Of a stretch of 32,527 bases of DNA, positions 27,183-32,527 are shown in pieces. The position numbers were made by a program, and so were the translations under genes. Source of the stretch: Colwellia sp. (GTDB lineage: Bacteria; Pseudomonadota; Gammaproteobacteria; Enterobacterales; Alteromonadaceae); assembly GCF_013215345.1 (NCBI RefSeq), contig NZ_JABSOV010000043.1, positions 1-32,527 of the forward strand, in the 5' to 3' direction. Each line of letters begins with the position of its first letter. Position 1 is the stretch's first letter. Under the pieces are notes generated by a model. That model saw nothing but the letters and a program-made list of their open reading frames with translations, was not told the origin of the DNA and did no database searches.

Positions 27183-27878
27183 ATGAGTCGGAATATTTTA
27201 GTCGTTGAGGATGAGACCCCTATCAGGGAAATGATTAGTTTTGTATTAGATCAAAATGGTTTTAATGCGATTGAAGCGTGTGATATCGAGCAAGCCTTGA
27301 CAAAAATTCGTGAACCCTACCCAGATTTAATATTACTCGACTGGATGTTACCTGGTGGCACTGGGGTTTCGTTGGCAAAGAAACTAAAGCAAAATGAATA
27401 CACCCGTAACATCCCTGTCATTATGCTAACAGCCCGAAGTGATGAAGATGATAAGGTAAAAGGTTTTGAAGCAGGGGTCGATGATTATGTGACTAAACCT
27501 TTCTCCCCGAAAGAGCTAATAGCCCGTATTAAGGCGGTTATTCGTCGTGTTTCACCCACGTCTTTGGAAGAGGAAGTGGACTTTCATGGCCTAAAACTCG
27601 ATCCCGTTTCTCATCGTGTGGCTATCAACGGAAATAGTTTAGCGCTTGGGCCTACCGAATTTCGATTATTGCACTTTTTTATGACTCATCCGGAAAGGGT
27701 ATATTCCCGTGAACAGTTGCTTGATAATGTCTGGGGTACCAATATTTATGTTGAAGACCGAACGGTTGATGTGCACATAAGACGTTTACGAAAAGCCATT
27801 TCAGGTGAAGGTCATGAGGAATTTGTACAAACGGTACGTGGCGCAGGCTACCGATTTTCTGGTAAATTACAGAAGTAA
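27183..27878 (+). CDS. phoB: PhoB, phosphate regulon response regulator
   Basis: 231-residue OmpR/PhoB-type regulator (E. coli PhoB has 229). Receiver: acidic pocket VVEDE, phospho-acceptor Asp53 in [11 protein letters not shown], Thr in MLTAR and Lys in [11 protein letters not shown]. Winged-helix output domain: [31 protein letters not shown] and [12 protein letters not shown]. When phosphorylated by PhoR under phosphate starvation it binds Pho boxes, such as those before this gene and pstS. AGGATG at 27172-27177 supports the start. phoR begins 43 bases later. Confidence 0.97.
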   Translation: MSRNILVVEDETPIREMISFVLDQNGFNAIEACDIEQALTKIREPYPDLILLDWMLPGGTGVSLAKKLKQNEYTRNIPVIMLTARSDEDDKVKGFEAGVDDYVTKPFSPKELIARIKAVIRRVSPTSLEEEVDFHGLKLDPVSHRVAINGNSLALGPTEFRLLHFFMTHPERVYSREQLLDNVWGTNIYVEDRTVDVHIRRLRKAISGEGHEEFVQTVRGAGYRFSGKLQK

Positions 27879-27921
27879 ACTTCCGGTCATTATGTTGATA
27901 TTGCAAAATAATTAGGCACGC

Positions 27922-29226
27922 ATGTATTTTCGTTTATCTTTTAAAAATATAGTTTCTCGTTTATTGGCCATCCTGATTGCCAGCGCTTTCGTTGGATGGT
28001 TATTCGATCACGTACTGTTAGTTATGCTGGCAAGCAGTATATTCTTATTAATATGGCATTATCATCACCTATTTAAGTTAATTAAATGGTTATGGCAATC
28101 AAAGGCACTGTCTCCTCCGCAAGCAAGTGGTGTTTGGGGATATTTATATGATGGTCTATACCGGCAAATTAAGCAGCAGCGTAATAAACAAAAGCAGTTG
28201 AATGAAAAAATTCGCCGTTTTCGTGATGGTGCTGAAGCACTTCCTGATGCGGCATTGATGTTATCAGAAGAGTTAACGGTTGAGTGGGGCAACAAAAAAG
28301 CACACAGACTGCTCGGTGTTCGTTGGCCGGATGACTTTGGTCTGCGAATTGATAACTTGCTACGCGCCCCTGAATTTGCTGATTATTTAGCATTAGAAAA
28401 CTTTGAATCCCCTTGTCTATTAACCTCTCCGGTACAGCCAGCTGTGCAGTTAGAAATACGTATTATGGCGTATGGCAGTGAGCACGTTTTACTCTTGGCG
28501 AGAGATATTTCCAATCTTCAGCGTCTAGAGGATATGCGCCGTGACTTTGTTGCCAATGTCTCACATGAATTAAAAACACCTTTAACCGTTGTTCGCGGTT
28601 ATGTTGAAATGATTCAAGCCTCAAAAGAAGAATTTGATCCACATTGGCAAAAAGCATTTCAAACCATTGAAGGTCAAGTATCTCGCATGGACCGTCTCGT
28701 TGAGCAATTACTTAATTTAGCAAAAGTAGAAAATAATACTCATGATGACAAACAATGGGTAGATATGGCCCAATTAATTACTACTTTAGTTGATGAAGTA
28801 ACTTGGCTTAATCAGGACAAACAGCACAAAATCACGCTAGATATTAGCACCAATGTTTACGTTTTTGGTTGTGAAACTGAGCTTAAAAGTGCTTGTGCTA
28901 ACCTTTTATCTAATGCTATTGCCTATACTCCGGCAAATGGTTGTATTGATGTTAGTTGGCAGCTACAGGGCGATAAAGCTGTTTTTTCTGTCAAAGATAA
29001 CGGGGATGGCATTAAACCGGAAGATGTTAATCGTTTAACTGAGCGTTTTTATCGTATTGATAGGTCGAGATCTAGAGATACGGGTGGCTCTGGTCTAGGG
29101 CTAGCAATAGTAAAGCACGTTTTGCATCACCATCAAGCTGAATTGGTTATTAATAGCCATTGGGGCCAAGGTAGTGAATTTTCAATTTATTTTGATAAAA
29201 GTATCTTATCTGAGCCTACGCGCTAG
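27922..29226 (+). CDS. phoR: PhoR, phosphate regulon sensor kinase
   Basis: 434 residues (E. coli PhoR has 431). Two close transmembrane helices at residues 10-45 with almost no periplasmic loop, as in E. coli PhoR, which senses through the Pst transporter and PhoU rather than directly. A PAS-like domain (about 95-200) precedes HisKA, with His215 in RDFVANVSHELKTPLTVVRGY. The HATPase domain carries NLLSNAIAYT, VKDNGDGI and GGSGLGLAIVKH. AGG about six bases before the ATG. Co-transcribed with phoB across a 43-base gap. Confidence 0.97.
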   Translation: MYFRLSFKNIVSRLLAILIASAFVGWLFDHVLLVMLASSIFLLIWHYHHLFKLIKWLWQSKALSPPQASGVWGYLYDGLYRQIKQQRNKQKQLNEKIRRFRDGAEALPDAALMLSEELTVEWGNKKAHRLLGVRWPDDFGLRIDNLLRAPEFADYLALENFESPCLLTSPVQPAVQLEIRIMAYGSEHVLLLARDISNLQRLEDMRRDFVANVSHELKTPLTVVRGYVEMIQASKEEFDPHWQKAFQTIEGQVSRMDRLVEQLLNLAKVENNTHDDKQWVDMAQLITTLVDEVTWLNQDKQHKITLDISTNVYVFGCETELKSACANLLSNAIAYTPANGCIDVSWQLQGDKAVFSVKDNGDGIKPEDVNRLTERFYRIDRSRSRDTGGSGLGLAIVKHVLHHHQAELVINSHWGQGSEFSIYFDKSILSEPTR

Positions 29227-29260
29227 CTAAGATTGAAGTTCAATATTACTTTATAGTTGT

Positions 29261-29316
29261 CCGTCATAATCCTGTCATAAAACATCCATATAATTGTCAT
29301 ATTCACTTCGTATAGT
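29261..29316 (+). promoter_or_regulatory. tandem Pho boxes and -10 of the pstS promoter
   Basis: Four 7-base units in an 11-base rhythm: CCGTCAT-AATC-CTGTCAT-AAAA-CATCCAT-ATAA-TTGTCAT (29261-29300). The first pair is near consensus and the second has one weak unit. The -10 TATAGT (29311-29316) follows after exactly 10 bases. This is the tandem-box layout known for E. coli pstS. The transcript would start near 29323, about 33 bases before the ATG. Confidence 0.92.
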
Positions 29317-29355
29317 GTGCATAACCAAACAGTTCAAGCTCTTATTGGAGACACC

Positions 29356-30318
29356 ATGAGTTTAAAAAAAGTATTAAGTATTATTAGTTTATCAAGTTTA
29401 GTTAGTTTTTCTGCACTGGCACTTGATGCAAATCTACCAGAATATAAAAAAGTTAGTGGTATATCTGGCAATGTATCTTCAGTTGGCTCCGATACCTTGG
29501 CAAATATGATGACTTTTTGGGCCGAAGATTTTAAGCGCACTTACCCAAATGTAAATATACAAATTCAAGCCGCTGGGTCATCAACTGCTCCACCGGCTTT
29601 AACTGAAGCCACTTCCAACCTTGGCCCGATGAGTCGTAAAATGAAAATGCGCGAGATTGAAGCTTTTCAAAAGCGTTATGGCTATAAACCAACTCGAGTT
29701 AGGGTTGCTATCGATGCCTTAGCAGTATTTGTACATAAAGATAACCCGATAAAAGGGTTATCTATTGCTCAAGTCGACGCCATATTCTCTAATAATCGTA
29801 AGTGTGGTGCTGACAAGGATATTGACCGTTGGGGAGATCTTGGCTTATCAGGCGCTTGGACAGGTAAAGATGTGCAGTTGTATGGCCGAAACTCTGTTTC
29901 TGGTACCTATGGCTACTTTAAAAAGAAAGCTTTATGTAAGGGCGACTTTAAAAACAGTGTCAATGAACAACCTGGCTCAGCATCTGTAGTTCAGTCAGTA
30001 TCCGCTTCACTAAACGGTATAGGTTATTCAGGTATAGGTTACCGTACTTCTGGAGTACGTGCCTTGCCTTTAGCTAAAAAAGGCCATGATTATATTGAAG
30101 CTAATATGGAAAATGCTATTTCAGGGAAATATCCTTTATCACGATATTTATATGTTTACGTAAATAAACACCCTAATAAGTCACTGCCGCCTATGGAAGC
30201 TGAATTCTTGAAAATGATACTGTCTAAATCGGGTCAAGCCATTGTTGAAAAAGATGGTTATATCCCTTTACCTAGCAAGGTAGTGGCTAAAGAGTATAAG
30301 AAGTTAGGACTGCTTTAA
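29356..30318 (+). CDS. pstS: PstS-family periplasmic phosphate-binding protein
   Basis: 320 residues. Sec signal peptide [22 protein letters not shown], then the PstS fold: [45 protein letters not shown] (phosphate-contacting Ser/Thr loops), [17 protein letters not shown] and [17 protein letters not shown] (a further phosphate-site loop). This is the compact form common in marine Alteromonadales and Vibrio. The start is ATG 29356 with GGAG five bases away. A GTG at 29317 would start inside the predicted promoter and is rejected. No pstC, pstA, pstB or phoU follows; ispH is next, so the permease must be elsewhere. Confidence 0.93.
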   Translation: MSLKKVLSIISLSSLVSFSALALDANLPEYKKVSGISGNVSSVGSDTLANMMTFWAEDFKRTYPNVNIQIQAAGSSTAPPALTEATSNLGPMSRKMKMREIEAFQKRYGYKPTRVRVAIDALAVFVHKDNPIKGLSIAQVDAIFSNNRKCGADKDIDRWGDLGLSGAWTGKDVQLYGRNSVSGTYGYFKKKALCKGDFKNSVNEQPGSASVVQSVSASLNGIGYSGIGYRTSGVRALPLAKKGHDYIEANMENAISGKYPLSRYLYVYVNKHPNKSLPPMEAEFLKMILSKSGQAIVEKDGYIPLPSKVVAKEYKKLGLL

Positions 30319-30357
30319 AGTTTTATTATTCATTAGGTTTCACTACTCAGCTGAAGT

Positions 30358-30394
30358 AAATAAAGCGAACTTTAATTGAAGTTCGCTTTATTTT
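30358..30394 (+). terminator. intrinsic terminator of pstS
   Basis: AATAAAGCGAACTT-TAATTG-AAGTTCGCTTTATTTT: a 14-base perfect stem and a short T-rich end, starting 40 bases after the stop. Confidence 0.88.
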
Positions 30395-30494
30395 ATCCCT
30401 TTGTTTTACTGCATTAATCCCCCTCAAATTGATAATTAATTTTCTAAGTCATACAACTAACGCTAAAAGATAGATAATTACTTTGTTTCATTGA

Positions 30495-30500
30495 TATAAT
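30495..30500 (+). promoter_or_regulatory. candidate -10 of ispH
   Basis: A perfect TATAAT 39 bases before the ispH ATG. No good -35 is seen at the usual spacing. Because pstS ends at a terminator, ispH needs its own promoter, and this is the best -10 in the gap. Confidence 0.45.
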
Positions 30501-30539
30501 ATAAACAGCTTTTGTTGCTGCTTATTTTGAAGGAAAGGT

Positions 30540-31469
30540 ATGGAAATTATTTTAGCAAACCCTCGTGGTTTTTGTGCGGGTGTTGATAGAGCAATCAGTA
30601 TTGTTGAACGCGCTTTAGATTTATTTGGCGCACCTATCTATGTTCGTCATGAAGTAGTACACAACAAGTTTGTTGTTGATGGCTTAAAAAAACGTGGCGC
30701 GATTTTTGTTGATGAACTTGATGAAATACCTGACGATAACACCGTGATTTTCAGTGCTCATGGTGTCTCTAAAGCGGTAAGGGATGAAGCTAAAGCTCGA
30801 GCATTAAAAATATTTGATGCGACATGCCCCCTAGTAACCAAAGTTCATATGGAAGTATCTCGTGTCAGCCGTAAAGATATCGAATGTATTCTTATCGGCC
30901 ATGCAGGACACCCCGAAGTAGAAGGCACCATGGGTCAATATAGTAGTGACTCTGCGGGTATTTACTTGGTTGAGTCAGCTGAAGATGTGGCTAACCTAGT
31001 GGTTAAAAATCCAGATAAACTCTATTTTTGTAGCCAAACTACCTTATCAGTAGATGACACTATGGATGTTATCACTGCACTTCAAGCAAAGTTCCCACTT
31101 ATTGAAGGACCGCGTAAAGACGATATTTGTTATGCAACTCAAAATCGTCAAGATGCTGTACGTGAAATAGCTGATAAAGTTGATCTTATGTTGGTTGTTG
31201 GTGCAAAAAACAGCTCTAATTCTAATCGCCTGAAAGAATTAGCCAGTAAAATGGGAGTGACTTCTTATTTAATTGATACCGCAGAAAATATTGAAATTGA
31301 CTGGTTAACCGGAGTAGATAAAGTGGGGGTGACCGCAGGTGCATCGGCTCCTGCAGTACTTATTAAACAAGTTGTTGAGACTTTAAAAAACTATGGTGGT
31401 CATGAGGTTATTGAACACCCAGGTAAAGAAGAAAGCATAGTATTTGCAGTCCCAGCTGAATTGCGCTAG
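30540..31469 (+). CDS. ispH: IspH (LytB), HMBPP reductase
   Basis: 309-residue [4Fe-4S] enzyme of the last MEP-pathway step: 4-hydroxy-3-methylbut-2-enyl diphosphate to IPP and DMAPP. All key residues keep E. coli numbering: cluster ligands Cys12, Cys96 and Cys197, and active-site His41, His74, His124 and Glu126. [13 protein letters not shown] and [10 protein letters not shown] are diagnostic. GGAAAGG just upstream gives the ribosome site. In many gammaproteobacteria ispH ends the ribF-ileS-lspA-fkpB operon; here it stands alone between pstS and a pilus gene. Confidence 0.98.
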   Translation: MEIILANPRGFCAGVDRAISIVERALDLFGAPIYVRHEVVHNKFVVDGLKKRGAIFVDELDEIPDDNTVIFSAHGVSKAVRDEAKARALKIFDATCPLVTKVHMEVSRVSRKDIECILIGHAGHPEVEGTMGQYSSDSAGIYLVESAEDVANLVVKNPDKLYFCSQTTLSVDDTMDVITALQAKFPLIEGPRKDDICYATQNRQDAVREIADKVDLMLVVGAKNSSNSNRLKELASKMGVTSYLIDTAENIEIDWLTGVDKVGVTAGASAPAVLIKQVVETLKNYGGHEVIEHPGKEESIVFAVPAELR

Positions 31470-31597
31470 TCTAAGTTAACTATAATTTTACTTATAGCGC
31501 TCAATACATTTGATTAAATTAACTATTTAGAATGTGTTTTTAAAGTACAGTTTTCAGTCGTTAGCGTAGAAGATAATATTTTTTACAATAACTATTG

Positions 31598-31676
31598 TGG
31601 GTAGTAGTTGTACTATGGGTTTTTATTAAGTGTATTTAATGAAAAACACTTAATAAAAACTAACTAATGCTACCCA
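31598..31676. repeat. long inverted repeat in the 558-base ispH/pilV gap
   Basis: Outer arms TGGGTAG (31598-31604) and CTACCCA (31670-31676) enclose a perfect 14-base inner stem, TTTTTATTAAGTGT (31620-31633) / ACACTTAATAAAAA (31646-31659), with a 12-base loop. It begins 128 bases after the ispH stop, has no terminal T-run, and so is not a standard terminator. A second short palindrome, TATATGATA-TTCA-TATCATATA, lies at 31857-31878, also in this gap. I see no gene in 31470-32027. Confidence 0.6.
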
Positions 31677-31725
31677 TGGATAAGTCATCATTTTAAACTA
31701 AGTTCGTTTTATTCTTTTCCAATGA

Positions 31726-31765
31726 ATACCTAATTCCCTTAAGTGATGTGATCAGTGCTAGGAAT
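31726..31765 (+). repeat. possible solo end of a dispersed repeat
   Basis: ATACCTAATTCCCTTAAG followed by GTGATCA loosely resembles the terminal repeats of element copy 2 (ATACCAATCCGTATAAG ... GTGTTCA). No matching opposite end is found before pilV, so if real it is a decayed remnant. Confidence 0.25.
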
Positions 31766-32027
31766 TATCAAAGGAATGTAGCAGGGATAGGTTATGCGGT
31801 TGCTTAAATCTTTTATTTATAACGTCTGTTTATCGACCCTAGAATTAAAATTCTTTTATATGATATTCATATCATATACCAATATTTTGCGAATACTTGC
31901 ATTTACGTATCTTTTTCAGTACCTTACCTTTTATTTTTTTCTCTTTGTTATAACAAAAAAACGCTAGATAAGCGCTTTATTAATGACTTAATTAGTAACA
32001 ATTATTGTATGTCTAGGAGAATATCAG

Positions 32028-32527
32028 ATGACTCATATCAGTAACAATATGGCTAGTATTAGAAAAATTCAGCGGCAAAATGGCATGACCTTTATTGAAG
32101 TAATTATTGCTATGGTTATTTTGGTTGTCGGTATCTTAGGTGCTGTAGCTATGCAAGCTTCTGCTAAAAAAGGAAGCTTCGATGCAATGCAGCGCTCTAT
32201 TGCTTCAGCCTTGGCTCAAGACATTTTAGAGCGAATGAGAAGTAATAATGCTGGCGCTTTAAATGTATATAACGGTCTAACCTTCGGGCAGGTAATTCCT
32301 GAAAATGCTCCGAATCCAAGATGTGACTCTGCGGCTGCTTTATGTAATCCTGGACAAATGGCAACCGCTGATTTGTATGAGTGGGAAATTAATTTGTTAG
32401 GAGCTGACGTTACTAACGATGGAGAAAATACCGGGGGCTTGGTTGGCGCATTAGCTTGTATACAACATATAAATAATGCCGTTGTAGTTGTCATTAGCTG
32501 GGAAGGGCGCGAGGCAATATCAGATGG
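32028..32527 (+). CDS. pilV: PilV-type type IV pilus minor pilin (partial, runs off the end)
   Basis: 166 complete codons are visible before the window ends; the stop is outside. After a short positively charged leader, the class III prepilin site NGMTFIEVIIAMVILVVGILGAVAMQ has Gly19 before the cleavage point, Glu at +5 and a 20-residue hydrophobic helix. The following ASALAQDILERMRSN is the segment typical of PilV, a minor pilin of the type IV pilus priming complex. Substitution of Met for Phe at +1 is seen in minor pilins. Cysteines in the later part (CDSAAALC, ALAC) fit the family's disulfide-bearing C-terminal domain. Start ATG 32028 with AGGAGA at 32015-32020. Other minor pilin genes (pilW, pilX, pilE) are expected to follow beyond the edge. 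Confidence 0.88.
   Translation, partial: MTHISNNMASIRKIQRQNGMTFIEVIIAMVILVVGILGAVAMQASAKKGSFDAMQRSIASALAQDILERMRSNNAGALNVYNGLTFGQVIPENAPNPRCDSAAALCNPGQMATADLYEWEINLLGADVTNDGENTGGLVGALACIQHINNAVVVVISWEGREAISD

Noticed and set aside
29317..29355. GTG start giving a 13-residue longer PstS
   Set aside because: It overlaps the predicted -10 and transcript start and would spoil the signal peptide; ATG 29356 has GGAG at the right distance.
31741..31760. CRP-like half-sites (TGTGATCA) in the ispH/pilV gap
   Set aside because: The second half-site is poor and the stretch is better explained as a possible repeat end.
32216..32494. 92-codon open frame on the minus strand at the right end
   Set aside because: It is antisense to the pilV-type gene, whose prepilin motif and ribosome site are clear.

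Overview
The window is about 32.5 kb of AT-rich chromosome from a marine gammaproteobacterium of the order Alteromonadales. The protein set (YciK, SohB, CysB, RdgC, TrhP/YfhL, PhoBR, IspH) resembles Enterobacterales/Vibrio/Shewanella versions, and a Colwellia-like (Colwelliaceae) source is my best guess. That assignment comes from recalled family resemblance, not from a search. There is no rRNA, tRNA, CRISPR array, prophage or transposase gene. Most of the window is core genome; the accessory signals are two related small palindromic repeat elements, a large Ig-domain lipoprotein and a secreted lipase.

Layout. 1-6.7 kb is a lipid block: the end of a membrane protein, a SERHL-like alpha/beta hydrolase, fadD (acyl-CoA ligase), yciK (SDR, opposite strand) and a Pla-1/VolA-type lipase lipoprotein. 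A PsrA-like box lies upstream of fadD. A FadR-like box and a perfect PsrA-like box lie one base apart upstream of the lipase, so lipid hydrolysis and fatty-acid activation appear to be co-regulated. 6.8-13.5 kb carries sohB, an acidic amino acid/dicarboxylate symporter, a seven-module Ig-like lipoprotein with EF-hand-like loops, and an arginase-family enzyme. 13.9-19.5 kb carries topA with a Lys/Ala-rich tail, two small poorly characterised genes, a structured repeat element and cysB. 19.6-25.3 kb carries yfhL and trhP (tRNA U34 hydroxylation), an HDOD protein, rdgC and an orphan sensor kinase. 25.4-30.3 kb is a phosphate-starvation block: porin, phoB, phoR and pstS. Pho boxes are clear upstream of phoB and pstS (tandem at pstS), and a degenerate one with the same geometry lies upstream of the porin. 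ispH follows, then a gene-poor stretch with several inverted repeats, and the 5' part of a pilV-type prepilin gene runs off the end.

Most convergent or terminal gene ends carry a clear intrinsic terminator. Several starts were moved from the longest open frame by ribosome-binding-site and homology arguments: the hydrolase (223), fadD (GTG 1268), yciK (3790), cysB (18549), trhP (21307) and pstS (29356).

The observations most worth following are the compound FadR/PsrA operator at the lipase, the pair of mosaic repeat elements with shared core, different ends and a compensatory base change, and the Pho-type promoter geometry proposed for the porin. I see no clear sign of a wholly new multi-gene system.
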